Assembly: GCA_963838155.1 (NCBI GenBank)
Contig: CAWIQE010000006.1
Location: forward strand, 1 to 64,000
Reading direction: 5' to 3'
DNA from: Pararhizobium_B sp963838155
GTDB lineage: Bacteria; Pseudomonadota; Alphaproteobacteria; Rhizobiales; Rhizobiaceae
Length of the DNA stretch: 64,000 nt
In this document: positions 8,769 through 17,563 of the stretch, piece after piece
Layout: every line of letters starts with the position of its first letter
Numbering within the stretch: the first letter of the stretch is position 1
The notes under the pieces: model-generated
Told to the model about the DNA's origin: nothing
What the model saw: the letters and a program-made list of their open reading frames with translations, nothing else
The model's database searches: none
Translations under genes and position numbers: made by a program

Positions 8769-9689
8769 ATGTCCTTGCCGAGAACGGTCGAGATCGTCGA
8801 GGTCGCACCGAGGGACGGGCTCCAGAACGAGTCGGCGATCCTGTCGACTTCGGACAAGCTGTGGCTCATCGACCGGCTGGCGGGGGCAGGCGTCCTTCGA
8901 ATAGAGGCAACGAGCTTCGTCAATCCGGCCAGGGTGCCCCAGATGGCCGATGCCGAGGCGGTGATGGCGGGCGTGCCGCGAGGCCGCGTCCGCTACTCGG
9001 GTCTCGTCTTGAACGAGCGGGGTGCGGACCGCGCCGTTGCGGCCGGCTGCGAAGAGCTGACATTCGTCGTGGTCGCCAGCGAGACGTTCAGCCGCCGCAA
9101 CCAGGGGCGAGGCGTCGAGGACGTCCTGGCGGATTGGCGACGCGTGAGTGACGCCGCACACCGGAACGGCCGCAGGGCGAACCTACTCGTGGCGGCGGCG
9201 TTCGGCTGCCCGTTCGAGGGACGGATCGACGCCAGTGCGGTCATGAGCCTCGTCGAGCGGAGCCTTGAGGGATCGCCCGACGAAATAGGCCTGGCGGATA
9301 CGATCGGCGTCGCGGTCCCCGCCCAGGTCCTCGACCTCTTCGGCAGGCTCTCGAAAGCCGCTCCGAACACGCCGATGCGGGCGCATTTTCACAATACGCG
9401 CAATACGGGATACGCCAACGCCTATGCGGCGCTCCAAGCCGGCGTTTCCGTCTTGGATTCGAGCGCCGGAGGCATCGGCGGATGCCCGTTCGCTCCGCGG
9501 GCGACCGGAAATATTGCGACCGAGGACCTGGTGTACATGCTGGAGAACTCAGGGGTCCGGACCGGGATAGACTTGGACGGGGTTGCCGAGCTCGACGAGT
9601 GGCTGGCGGACCGCTTGGGTCACGCAGTGCCCGGACAGCTGGGAAAGGCGGGCAATTTTCCGGCCTCGGCCTCTCCGGGCGCAGCGTAG
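8769..9689 (+). CDS. Hydroxymethylglutaryl-CoA lyase family aldolase
   Basis: A 306-residue TIM-barrel lyase of the HMG-CoA lyase family. The N-terminal EVAPRDGLQNES motif (residues about 9-20), the metal-binding His pair in MRAHFHNTRNTG and the catalytic Cys loop GIGGCPFAPRATGNIATED are all present. The family cleaves 3-hydroxy-3-methylglutaryl-CoA or citramalyl-type CoA esters to an acyl-CoA and a keto acid. Next to CoA-transferases and an acyl-CoA dehydrogenase it is the likely carbon-carbon cleaving step of this operon. HMG-CoA, citramalyl-CoA or another branched hydroxyacyl-CoA are all possible substrates. It is the last gene of the operon. Confidence 0.9.
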   Translation: MSLPRTVEIVEVAPRDGLQNESAILSTSDKLWLIDRLAGAGVLRIEATSFVNPARVPQMADAEAVMAGVPRGRVRYSGLVLNERGADRAVAAGCEELTFVVVASETFSRRNQGRGVEDVLADWRRVSDAAHRNGRRANLLVAAAFGCPFEGRIDASAVMSLVERSLEGSPDEIGLADTIGVAVPAQVLDLFGRLSKAAPNTPMRAHFHNTRNTGYANAYAALQAGVSVLDSSAGGIGGCPFAPRATGNIATEDLVYMLENSGVRTGIDLDGVAELDEWLADRLGHAVPGQLGKAGNFPASASPGAA

Positions 9690-9812
9690 CGGAGGCGGTT
9701 CGGTCGTCATCGGACACGCCGCGCTTGGCGAAAGTGGCTTCGGCGTCGAGGACGACAACCTTGCCCGTCCGTGGCGCTGGTTTCGCTTGTTGCGATCCTA
9801 TAGAGTTGTGCG

Positions 9813-11597
9813 GTGGACGTTACCCAGCCGACGAACCGGCGACTTGCTGCGATACTTTCTGCCGACGTCGTGGGCTACTCGCGCATGATGGCGAGCGACG
9901 AAGTTCGCACGCTTGCAGCCCTGAAAAGTCACCGTGAGCAAGTGTTCGACCCGACCGTCGCCCGGCACGGAGGCCGGATCGTCAAGCTGATGGGCGACGG
10001 CACCTTGGTCGAATTCGCCAGCGTCGTCGACGCGGTGCGGTGTGCGATCGATATCCAATCGGCTATGACGTCGCAACGCGCGCTGGAGATCTGGGACATC
10101 GCGCTTCGCATCGGCATCAATCTCGGCGACATCATCATCGATGGTGACGATATCTATGGAGACGGCGTGAATATCGCGGCGCGGCTGGAGCCGCTCGCCC
10201 CACCGGGCGGCATATGTATCTCGGCGATCGTGCGCGACAGCGTCGGCAACCGGATTGACGTGGCGTTCGAGGACGGCGGCGAGGTAGCGATCAAGAACAT
10301 CGCCTCTCCGGTGCGTGTATGGACCTGGCAACCAGGGGTCTCTCCCGCCACGGCGGCCGACGGCGCAGGAGCGTCGCCCGCCCTACCGGCGCAAGCGGAT
10401 GGGTCTCTCGAGGCGCCGGCAATTGCTGTCCTGCCATTCGACAACATGTCGGGTGACAGCGAGCAGGAGTACTTTTCGGACGGCATCACCGAAGACATCA
10501 TCACCGACCTTTCCAAGGTTGCCGGTCTGCTCGTGATCGCGCGCAACTCCAGCTTCACATACAAAGGCAAGAGCATCGACATCCGAGCGGTGGGTCGTGA
10601 GCTTGGGGTAACGGCGGTGCTCGAAGGCTCGATCCGTCGGGCCGGGAACAAAGTGCGCATCACCGCGCAGCTTATAGACGCGAAGAGCGGAATGCATCTG
10701 TGGGCCGAACGGTACGACCGCGATCTGACCGACATATTCGCCGTGCAGGACGACGTCACCACCAGCATCGTGGATGCGCTGAAAGTGAAGTTGACGCCCG
10801 CCGAAACCGCACGCATCGGCGAAGTTCCGACGGTCAACATCGAGGCTCACGATCTCTTCCTGCGCGGTCGGGAGGCACTGTTCAGCATCGAAAACAACAA
10901 GGAGGCATTCGAACGCGCCGTTACCTGCTTCACGAAAGCGATTGAGCTCGATCCCGACTATGCTGAAGCCTATGCAGGCCTGGCACACGCCTACAACCGC
11001 GACTTCCAGAACAATTGGAGCGGACGAACCGATGGCCAGGAGCTTTCGGTCATGTACAGCAGGCGCGCTCTCGAAAAGGGGCCGGAGCTGCCTTACGTAC
11101 ACTACGTTGCAGCTCTTGCGAAATTCTGGGACCGGGACTCGGACGGCGCGGCGAAGGAGTGCGAGAGGGCACTCGCGCTCAATCCCAATTTTGCGCCAGC
11201 GGTGGGCCTGCGGGGGTTCGTCAAGATCTACGGCGGGCGGCCCCTCGACGCCCTCCCGGACATCGAGCGGGCACTCCGGCTGGACCCGCTGACGGCGCAT
11301 CTATTCTGGCATTTCATCGGCTCGGCCTATCTCGTCGCAGGGAAAGACGACAAGGCTGCCGAGGCCTTTCGGGAACGTGTCCGGCTCTCGCCGCGCACGG
11401 ACCTCTCGCGCGGATTGCTGGTTTCGGCTCTTGGCCATCTCGGAGAGTTCAACGAGGCGCGGCGCGTCTGGTCGGACCTGAAGCAGTTGAAACCGGACTA
11501 TTCATTCGCAGCCCACATCGCCCGTTTGCCGTTCAAGGATCCGGCAGACGCCGAGCGGATCAGACAGGGCTTCGCCAAGGCCGGGCTGTCGGAGTGA
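9813..11597 (+). CDS. Class III adenylate/guanylate cyclase with TolB-like and TPR domains
   Basis: A 594-residue soluble protein starting with GTG (next possible ATGs fall inside the cyclase domain). Residues 8-170 form a class III nucleotidyl cyclase: metal-binding Asp residues in LSADVVGYSR and KLMGDGTLVEF, and the transition-state Asn/Arg in YGDGVNIAARLEP. Residues about 197-310 form a TolB/FlgO-like domain (AIAVLPFDNMSG, EYFSDGITEDIITDLS, HLWAERYDR). The C-terminal half consists of TPR-like repeats. This architecture is common in rhizobia, where it makes cAMP under unknown control. A paralog with the same order lies at 21224-23005. All catalytic metal ligands are present, so activity is likely. 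Confidence 0.9.
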   Translation: MDVTQPTNRRLAAILSADVVGYSRMMASDEVRTLAALKSHREQVFDPTVARHGGRIVKLMGDGTLVEFASVVDAVRCAIDIQSAMTSQRALEIWDIALRIGINLGDIIIDGDDIYGDGVNIAARLEPLAPPGGICISAIVRDSVGNRIDVAFEDGGEVAIKNIASPVRVWTWQPGVSPATAADGAGASPALPAQADGSLEAPAIAVLPFDNMSGDSEQEYFSDGITEDIITDLSKVAGLLVIARNSSFTYKGKSIDIRAVGRELGVTAVLEGSIRRAGNKVRITAQLIDAKSGMHLWAERYDRDLTDIFAVQDDVTTSIVDALKVKLTPAETARIGEVPTVNIEAHDLFLRGREALFSIENNKEAFERAVTCFTKAIELDPDYAEAYAGLAHAYNRDFQNNWSGRTDGQELSVMYSRRALEKGPELPYVHYVAALAKFWDRDSDGAAKECERALALNPNFAPAVGLRGFVKIYGGRPLDALPDIERALRLDPLTAHLFWHFIGSAYLVAGKDDKAAEAFRERVRLSPRTDLSRGLLVSALGHLGEFNEARRVWSDLKQLKPDYSFAAHIARLPFKDPADAERIRQGFAKAGLSE

Positions 11598-11788
11598 CAG
11601 AACGGCGCGGGTCAATCGGCCCAGTCCGGTAATTTCAGGGTGATGTCTGCCTCGGCTCTGCGACAATATGCGCCTATGAGTTTGCCGAATCGAAAATACA
11701 ATTCCGTCTGTTGTGATTTCGGTAAAATAATATTGTAAAATTAACGCGCTCGCACCGGTCTGTGACGAGGCTTTTAGGGAGAGAGATC

Positions 11789-12079
11789 TTGGCATACGCA
11801 ACGATTTCTACTTGGAAGAGCACTGGTAGCATGGAGGCCGCCGAAACCGCGCGGGTCATGCAGGAACAGTTTTTCCCGGCAATAAAGGGGTACGGCGCGA
11901 CGCAGTTCATGATGGTCATGACCGGCGAGGAAACCGGTGCACTCATCACCATCTATCCGGACAAGGCTACAAGGGATGCGGCCGCTGAGAAAATTGCTGC
12001 GGGGCGCGAGAAGGGAAAAAGCATATTCGGCTCGGAGATGACGGGGGAGATCATGGGCGAGGTGATCGCTTCCTTCTAA
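11789..12079 (+). CDS. Small protein, probable dimeric alpha/beta-barrel (ABM-like) domain
   Basis: A 96-residue protein starting at TTG 11789, chosen because GGGAGAGAGAT lies directly before it; a GTG at 11762 is in frame but upstream of that site. The sequence (AYATISTWKS, VMQEQFFPAIKGYGATQF, GALITIYPDKATRDAAAEK) has the beta-alpha-beta pattern of small monooxygenase-like or stress-response dimeric barrel proteins. No catalytic residues can be assigned. It stands alone, about 190 bases after the cyclase gene, in a slightly AT-richer leader. The function is unknown. Confidence 0.6.
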   Translation: MAYATISTWKSTGSMEAAETARVMQEQFFPAIKGYGATQFMMVMTGEETGALITIYPDKATRDAAAEKIAAGREKGKSIFGSEMTGEIMGEVIASF

Positions 12080-12110
12080 CTAGGCGAGAAGCGCTCAACC
12101 CGCTGCCGCA

Positions 12111-12139
12111 CGTGGACCTGCGCCTTCTCGAGGTCCACG
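12111..12139. terminator. Hairpin downstream of the 11.8-kb small gene
   Basis: A nine-base-pair inverted repeat CGTGGACCT / AGGTCCACG with an 11-base loop begins 32 bases after the stop of the small gene. There is no T-run after the stem, so a classic intrinsic terminator is not shown; it may still end or stabilise the transcript. Confidence 0.35.
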
Positions 12140-12320
12140 TCGCCCGACCGCCGGCCGCGCAGGCCGGTGAAGGCCGTCAGTGAGCCGTTGAGCCGCAGCG
12201 AGCAGCGAAGTCAGGCGAGCCGGGGCGCGCCCAAGTAGAAAAACGCTCCGATGCTCCATGTCAGCGACGCTTCGATTGCGGCCGGTCGCGCCAGACCCGG
12301 AAAGATTCCCGCAGAACGGC

Positions 12321-12674
12321 CTAGTACCTGTATCGGATGACCGGGCAGCCATGCCGATTGCCGAATACGATACGCGCACGGTAGCCACGATGGAGACCCC
12401 GGACGACGACCTTGTGGCGGTTCCGCCGAACGACCCTCGGATGATGAACGCCCATGCGGCGTGCCTTATGCCTTGCGTGATGAACGGAGCATCGGCCTCG
12501 CCGGTGGTGACGCGAGTGGTAATGGCGATAGCGCGGAGGCGGCGCATAGTACGGATCGCCCACGTAGACGCCAAACCTGAGCCCTTCGGCTGAAGCAGTC
12601 GCCGGGAGGGCCACGCTCGACGCGGTCAGGAGCAACGCTGTGGCGGCAAGTGCCTTTGTCAGATAGCCGGACAT
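12321..12674 (-). CDS. Exported His/Arg-rich small protein of unknown function
   Basis: A 117-residue protein with a signal peptide (MSGYLTKALAATALLLTASS, cleavage probably after ATASA), then GLRFGVYVGDPYYAPPPRY and a very basic His/Arg-rich C-terminus. Such short exported proteins with a YVGDPYYAPPP-like start are common in rhizobia and have no assigned role; the His cluster might bind metal. The ATG at 12674 was chosen because AAGGAGAAG lies just upstream on this strand; a longer frame to 12824 has no signal peptide at its start. The gene is alone on this strand. Confidence 0.7.
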   Translation of the reverse strand: MSGYLTKALAATALLLTASSVALPATASAEGLRFGVYVGDPYYAPPPRYRHYHSRHHRRGRCSVHHARHKARRMGVHHPRVVRRNRHKVVVRGLHRGYRARIVFGNRHGCPVIRYRY

Positions 12675-13190
12675 TAATCTTCTCCTTATCAACTCGTAGG
12701 CTGCACGCCTGAACCTAAAATACGCCGCCTGAACCTCGGTCGAATGGGCCGTTAATCTGCCATTCAGGTCGCCGCGCATTTGAAAAACGAGGCGATTTGC
12801 GGCCCGGTCGAACGGGCGGGGCAATTTAACGGCTGATAGAAAAATTGACCGGTCCTCTCGGCAAAGCCAGTTGCCGGCGGGCGCAATGATTGCACGGCAA
12901 TCTCTTCCGTATCAGGGTGGCGGCCGGGACGCCCGTCCTCGTGCAGGCCGGATGCCGTTGCGTCGCGAAAACGTAGGAAAACATACTAAAATTTGAGACT
13001 TTTGCTTTCGCGCCGGAGTTTACTGCGGGGAGGAGCACGACGATCTTGATCCACGGCAGAACCTGTTTTTCGCTTTCGTCTACCACGGGATCGGCGTGCC
13101 GGTCGCCACGGGCGTCCTATATCAAGCTGTAGGCTGTTCGTTGCACACTGCGGCCAAACCTGAAAATTTCGAATGAGGAAGGAAGCCACA
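12675..13190. other. Intergenic region without recognised gene
   Basis: About 515 bases between two divergently transcribed small genes. It must hold the promoters of both. A locally AT-rich patch (about 12965-13005, AAAACGTAGGAAAACATAC) stands out. Open frames here show no family features, and I see no RNA gene or clear operator. Confidence 0.4.
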
Positions 13191-13580
13191 ATGGCCTATA
13201 CGATAGACCGAACCTTCGAGACGACCGACTTCGACGACGTCGTTCGCCGCACCCGCGACGCGCTCTCCGCGGAAGGATTCGGCGTGCTTACGGAAATCGA
13301 CGTCGCGGCGACGATGAAGAAGAAGCTCGACGTCGACGTCGAAAACTATCTCATCCTGGGAGCCTGCAACCCGAAGATGGCGCATGAGGCGATGAAGCTC
13401 GAGCCGCGCGTCGGCGCGATGCTTCCCTGCAACGTGATCATCCGGAAGACGGGCGCTCATACGGTCGAAGTCAGTGCGATCGATCCCGTCGCATCCATGG
13501 CGTCGATCGAAAATGACGGCCTGAAGTCGCTCGCCGGGCAGGTGCGCGACATGCTTGGGAAAGTCGTCAACGCCGTCTGA
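13191..13580 (+). CDS. DUF302 family protein
   Basis: A 129-residue protein of the DUF302 family: YTIDRTFETTDFDDVVRRTRDAL at the N-terminus, GFGVLTEIDV, the characteristic YLILGACNPKMAHEAM (residues about 60-76) and LPCNVIIRK. The family adopts a small alpha/beta dimer fold; no enzyme activity is established. The ATG at 13191 was preferred over one six codons earlier because GAGGAAGGAA lies just upstream of it. DUF302 genes often sit near copper- or redox-related genes, and here a cupredoxin gene follows about 530 bases later. Confidence 0.85.
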   Translation: MAYTIDRTFETTDFDDVVRRTRDALSAEGFGVLTEIDVAATMKKKLDVDVENYLILGACNPKMAHEAMKLEPRVGAMLPCNVIIRKTGAHTVEVSAIDPVASMASIENDGLKSLAGQVRDMLGKVVNAV

Positions 13581-13727
13581 CGAAACGCGAAACGGCCGGT
13601 CCTGCCGCCTTTGCTCGGGGCGGGGACGGGTCGCATTCGTGGGCCATGCGCAATTCAGGTGTTGTCCGGAACATGGCCAGTCTAAACAGCTTCATCGAAG
13701 GATTTGACCATGAAACGCGCTGCAGAA

Positions 13728-13947
13728 CTAACTGCCAATTACATCGTTTCCTTCCCACGGGCCTAGCTTGCCGTAGGAGACACACAGCGCGATGACCCGT
13801 GCCGAACAGCGCGACCACCGGCCAGACGACCTTCATAATCCACATGTGCCGTGGGTGGCGGTACTCGTCCCACGCGAGGATCGCGCAGCTGAGGAAGCCG
13901 ACGCTCGACGAAACGATGGAAAGCCAGTGAAGCCGGATCGGGATCAT
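13728..13947 (-). pseudogene. DUF4396-like membrane protein, N-terminal part, frameshifted
   Basis: Reading from ATG 13947 on the minus strand gives MIPIRLHWLSIVSSS, a hydrophobic first segment, then the DUF4396-type motif PRHMWIMKVVWPVVALFGT. One extra base in a CCC run (13796-13798 on the plus strand) moves the rest into another frame, where it continues as VIALCVSYGKLGPWEGN and stops at 13728. Even after correction the product is only about 72 residues, shorter than the family, so the gene looks truncated as well as shifted. AAGAGG precedes the ATG. Family assignment rests on the WIMxVVWP motif. Confidence 0.55.
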
Positions 13948-14043
13948 GGGAACCTCTTGTCTCGTGCGGATGCACTGTTGAGAGGGGCCTAACGGCATCG
14001 GAGCCGCCCCGCCCCGTTCCAGTTGGCAAATGTTTGCGTCGAT

Positions 14044-14057
14044 TTGACATCCGTCAA
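14044..14057. promoter_or_regulatory. FNR/FixK-type box upstream of cupredoxin gene
   Basis: The perfect palindrome TTGACATCCGTCAA matches the CRP/FNR-family half-site pattern TTGAY-N4-RTCAA. Its centre is 64 bases before the cupredoxin ATG (14115), a usual place for an activator site, and about 100 bases from the DUF4396 start on the other strand. Similar boxes precede hemN/ccoN and ccoG in this window. Confidence 0.65.
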
Positions 14058-14114
14058 TTCGCCATTGCCCTCCGACGCCGATAGTTGACTGCAACGACCT
14101 GCAGGATAACCGTC

Positions 14115-14693
14115 ATGAATCGCTCGATGATCGCCGCGACCGCCCTTTTCGCCCTCGCTCAAACCGCTCTTGCCGCCGGCACGGATACCGGAACCGATGT
14201 GCGTGTCGCTCTGCTCGACATGTCCTCGATCATGAGCCGCGGCGGCGGCTGGGGAATGATGGGGCCGGGCAATGGAATGATGGGCGGCGGCTGGGGAATG
14301 ACGGGGCCGGGAAATGGAATGATGGGCGGCGGCTGGGGAGAATTTGGTCCGGGCCGGGGCATGACGGGCATGGGCCGTATGGCGATCCGCACGGACCACG
14401 CTTCGGTCAAGTCCGGCGAGGTCCATTTCGCAGTCACCAACTGGTCGCAGGGCATCGTGCACGAAATGATCGTCGTTGCGGTCGACAACCCCAACGCGCC
14501 GCTGCCTTTCGACTACAACACAGGCCGGGTGCCCGAAGAGCAGGTCAAGTCGCTCGGCGAGGTCAGCGACCTTCGCCCCAATGCGACGGGGACTCTCGAT
14601 GTCGATCTGTCCCCGGGTTCCTATCTGCTGATCTGCAACGTGCCCGGACATTACGCGGCCGGCATGGTGGCCGAACTCACTGTCACGCCGTGA
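14115..14693 (+). CDS. Exported Met-rich cupredoxin-like copper protein
   Basis: A 192-residue protein with a signal peptide (MNRSMIAATALFALAQTALA). Residues about 43-76 are a Gly/Met/Trp-rich repeat (units of GGGWGMMGPGNGMM). The rest is a cupredoxin fold: HFAVTNWSQGIVHEMIV supplies one His, and the loop LLICNVPGHYAAGMVAEL gives the Cys-His-Met type 1 copper ligands. The start was set at the ATG that begins the signal peptide; an in-frame ATG ten codons upstream lacks this. An FNR-type box 64 bases upstream suggests low-oxygen induction. The protein may bind or deliver periplasmic copper, for example for the cbb3 oxidase; that link is inference. Confidence 0.82.
   Translation: MNRSMIAATALFALAQTALAAGTDTGTDVRVALLDMSSIMSRGGGWGMMGPGNGMMGGGWGMTGPGNGMMGGGWGEFGPGRGMTGMGRMAIRTDHASVKSGEVHFAVTNWSQGIVHEMIVVAVDNPNAPLPFDYNTGRVPEEQVKSLGEVSDLRPNATGTLDVDLSPGSYLLICNVPGHYAAGMVAELTVTP
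14241..14345 (+). repeat. 42-base tandem repeat inside cupredoxin gene
   Basis: About two and a half copies of a 42-base unit beginning GGCGGCGGCTGGGGAATGA start at 14241, 14283 and 14325. Each encodes fourteen residues rich in Gly and Met. The unit keeps the reading frame, so copy number could vary without breaking the gene. Confidence 0.85.
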
Positions 14694-14840
14694 TGCGGCC
14701 GCTTGGGGCTGCGCGCGCAATTGGAAGAAGCGACCGGCCATCGCCACGGGCCTGCGCCGACATGAACTTGCAATCTTTCTGGAGCGCCGTGACGTAGACG
14801 TTGGCCGAGCAACATGCCCGACTTTGAGCGATCGCACCGC

Positions 14841-14864
14841 GGCCTCGATAGAGGCCATATTTTT
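14841..14864 (+). terminator. Intrinsic terminator candidate
   Basis: GGCCTC-GATA-GAGGCC forms a six-base-pair GC-rich stem with a four-base loop, followed at once by ATATTTTT. It lies about 150 bases after the cupredoxin stop and before the convergent DUF1236 gene, so it probably ends the cupredoxin transcript. Confidence 0.55.
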
Positions 14865-14929
14865 GCTGTAAGGCGGGCCGGCGCGCTCGGCTTTCCAAGC
14901 GCGCCGGGCCTCGAGATTTAGCCAGATCG

Positions 14930-15580
14930 CTATTTGGTCCAAACAACGGTTCTCGTGGTCTTCTTGACAATGACTGGTCCGCTGTCCGTGTAAGCGTATG
15001 CATAAGCCGGATGGCTCGGCACGGTCTGCAATTCGACCGTCGAGGGAAGGGGTTTCCCAATCCTTATGGCGGTCTTCAGCTTCGCTGGATGACGATGATG
15101 CTTCTCGACGTACGTGATCACGGTTTTCGGTGGACCGCCCCGGCTGTTGGTAACGGTCTTCTCGCCCGACGCGCCTTTCGGAGCGGCGGCGTAGACGACC
15201 TTCCGGGTACTTCTCTTGACCACGACGGGCCGTCTCTGGACATAGACGTAGCCGTAATCTGGCTCGTTTGGAATTTCGTGTATCTCGACGCTCTTCGGGA
15301 TCTCGTAACCTTCCGACAGTTTGCCCTGAACGCGAACCGAGTGCACGGGATGCGCCTCGATATATGTGCGGGCCTTGTGAGGCACGCTCGCCGCGGATCC
15401 GATGATTGCGCCTGCGACACCGCCGACAGCCGCTCCGACCGGACCGCCTACCACGGCGCCCGTCACGGCCCCGCCAGCTGCGCCCGTGACGGCGGCGTTA
15501 CCTTGATCCGCGGCAAAGGCCGGGGTGGCACCCATAAGGCCGAGAGCAGCCACACCACAAACCAACAAGTTGGTCTTCAT
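14930..15580 (-). CDS. Exported protein with glycine-zipper and two DUF1236 repeats
   Basis: A 216-residue protein. A signal peptide (MKTNLLVCGVAALGLMGATP, cleaved near AFAA) is followed by a Gly/Ala-rich zipper segment (AVTGAAGGAVTGAVVGG, about residues 30-65). Two DUF1236-type units follow, each with VEI/VEL...IP/VP...YGYVY/YAYAY...PVVVK/PVIVK motifs, around residues 85-125 and 170-215. DUF1236 is a rhizobial periplasmic family of unknown role. The gene is alone and convergent with the cupredoxin gene. Confidence 0.85.
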   Translation of the reverse strand: MKTNLLVCGVAALGLMGATPAFAADQGNAAVTGAAGGAVTGAVVGGPVGAAVGGVAGAIIGSAASVPHKARTYIEAHPVHSVRVQGKLSEGYEIPKSVEIHEIPNEPDYGYVYVQRRPVVVKRSTRKVVYAAAPKGASGEKTVTNSRGGPPKTVITYVEKHHRHPAKLKTAIRIGKPLPSTVELQTVPSHPAYAYAYTDSGPVIVKKTTRTVVWTK

Positions 15581-15865
15581 GGTTCTTTCCTCGTTTCTTC
15601 ATGTCCCGTCCAATCCCAAAAATCCAGAAGTGAAGAACTACGTTCCGAAAACCTGCTGCGCCGAATTGGCGCAGCAGCGGATTTTCGACAAAGGGACGAC
15701 CAAATTGCGGCTTGTTAGCCTAGGTCAGGCCTGATTTGCCTGCCGGTGGAGCAAGCGCTAGGCGCACCTGACATCCGATAGATGCGATCGACATCCACCT
15801 GAACCGTGGAGCCGGGATCGGGACGTCCATTCAGCACGTGATTTGGCGGCCGTCGGGCACAGTCT

Positions 15866-17563
15866 TCAGTCGCTTGAACTGGCCGTCCGTTCCGGGTGCT
15901 CCAGGGTGCGGTGGAGCCGGCGGATGATCTTTGCGCGTGCCTTCTCGTCACCCGCGTGCCGCACCGCTTCGTTGATGTCCAGCAGGAGCTTTGAGAGATC
16001 GTTGTGCCAGTCGAGCCGGGCCACCTTGTCGGGATGCAATCGGCGTGGTTCGTTGGTTTGAATGCGATGCGCTCCGCCTTTGTCGATCGCGTAGAGGGCA
16101 TCGAGTTGCGGAATGATGATCTGTTGGGCAAGGTTCGCTTTCATCAGCCTGTTATTGAGGGCGACAATCGCTGCTTCTTCTCCATGGGTCAGGAATATCG
16201 CGGCACCGATCGGCCGCCTGTCGCCGAGCCAGGCGATGATCTCGGTTGCGTCGGCGTGGCCCGAATAGAGGTCGAGCTGCCGGATCTGCGCGCGCACCCT
16301 GATTTCCTCGCCCTGGATGCGTACCCTTTCGGCTCCCTCCAGCAGGATCCGGCCGAGCGATCCCTGAGCCTGGAAGCCAACCAGCAGGATCGTCGAATTG
16401 CCGCGCCACAGGTGGTTTTTCAAATGATGGCGGATACGTCCGGCATCGCACATGCCGCTGGCCGCGATCACGACGAAGAACCCGTCCAGTCGGTTGATTG
16501 CCTTGCTTTGCTCGACGCTCTCGGTGAAGCGGACATGCGGCGATGTCAGGGCGGCCTTGAGCATGTCGCCGTGGTCGATTTCTTCGGCGTGTCTCGCGAA
16601 GATTTCGCTCGCACGCGTGGCAAGGGGGGAATCGATGAAGATCGGTGCCGTGGGCATCGCGCCATCGCGCATGAGCGTGAAGAGGTCGACCAGCAACTCC
16701 TGCGTCCTTTCGACGGCAAAGGACGGGATAATCAGGGCACCGCGATTGTCTACAGCCGCCTCGACCTCCGCCTTCAGCAGCCTGCGCCTTTCCGCTGGCG
16801 AGGAATTGGGGCGCTCGCGATCACCGTAGGTTGATTCACAGATCACGTAGTCGAGGTTTCGGGGTCCCTGGGGCTCCGGTTGGAGGAGCTTGTGATCTGG
16901 ACCTATGTCGCCGGAAAAGAGCAGTCGCATCGGCTCGTCCTTTCCGTGAGTGGCAATTTCGAGTTCGATCGACGCGGAGCCCAGGAGATGACCTGCGTTC
17001 CAGAAGCGTGCCTTGATATCCGGCGTCACCGCGATCGTGGACGTGTAGTCGGCGCTCCGGAAATGTTCCTGGCAGCGGGCGGCATCGTCGCGCGTATAGG
17101 TCGGTGTTACGGTGGGCAGGCCGCGCCGAGCATTGCGTCGATTGAGGGTTTCGACCTCCCATTCTTGAATATGGGCGGAGTCGGGCAGCATCACTGAGCA
17201 GAGATCGATCGTCGCGCTTGTAGCATAGATCGGACCGCGAAAACCGCGCGCGACCAGCTTAGGCAGGAGTCCGCTGTGATCGATGTGGGCGTGCGTCAAC
17301 AGAACCGAGTTGATCAGCGATGGTACGAAAGGAAAGTCGCCGTAGTTCAATTCGCGTTCGGTCTTAGATCCTTGGAAAAGTCCGCAATCGACAAGGATGC
17401 GCGACGTTTCCGTCTCGATCTCGTAGCAAGAACCCGTGACCGTGTTGGTCGCGCCATGAAAACGTATCTGTGCAGGTTTCAAATTCAACGCCCCTTCTGA
17501 ACCGCTGTAGTGAGATGCTGGCATCCTGTGACTGTTTTGCTGGTGCCTCGGCATCTCATTCAT
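15866..17563 (-). CDS. Metallo-beta-lactamase / beta-CASP family hydrolase (RNA-processing type)
   Basis: A protein of up to 565 residues. The MBL metal motif THAHIDHSG and the upstream VDCGLFQGS segment lie in the N-terminal third. Further ligands are in FWNAGHLLGSASIEL and LLFSGDIG. The beta-CASP part shows CESTYGDRERP, FAVERTQELL and the final LYSGHADATEIIAWL and FLTHGEE motifs. This set defines the CPSF73-like/YsiA-type RNA nuclease group, usually about 450-470 residues; here an extra C-terminal helical stretch is present. Starts at 17563, 17554 or 17524 are all possible. The upstream ATG overlaps the stop of a decayed macB-like gene (ATGAATGA), suggesting former coupling. RNA cleavage is inferred from family. 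Confidence 0.9.
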   Translation of the reverse strand: MNEMPRHQQNSHRMPASHYSGSEGALNLKPAQIRFHGATNTVTGSCYEIETETSRILVDCGLFQGSKTERELNYGDFPFVPSLINSVLLTHAHIDHSGLLPKLVARGFRGPIYATSATIDLCSVMLPDSAHIQEWEVETLNRRNARRGLPTVTPTYTRDDAARCQEHFRSADYTSTIAVTPDIKARFWNAGHLLGSASIELEIATHGKDEPMRLLFSGDIGPDHKLLQPEPQGPRNLDYVICESTYGDRERPNSSPAERRRLLKAEVEAAVDNRGALIIPSFAVERTQELLVDLFTLMRDGAMPTAPIFIDSPLATRASEIFARHAEEIDHGDMLKAALTSPHVRFTESVEQSKAINRLDGFFVVIAASGMCDAGRIRHHLKNHLWRGNSTILLVGFQAQGSLGRILLEGAERVRIQGEEIRVRAQIRQLDLYSGHADATEIIAWLGDRRPIGAAIFLTHGEEAAIVALNNRLMKANLAQQIIIPQLDALYAIDKGGAHRIQTNEPRRLHPDKVARLDWHNDLSKLLLDINEAVRHAGDEKARAKIIRRLHRTLEHPERTASSSD

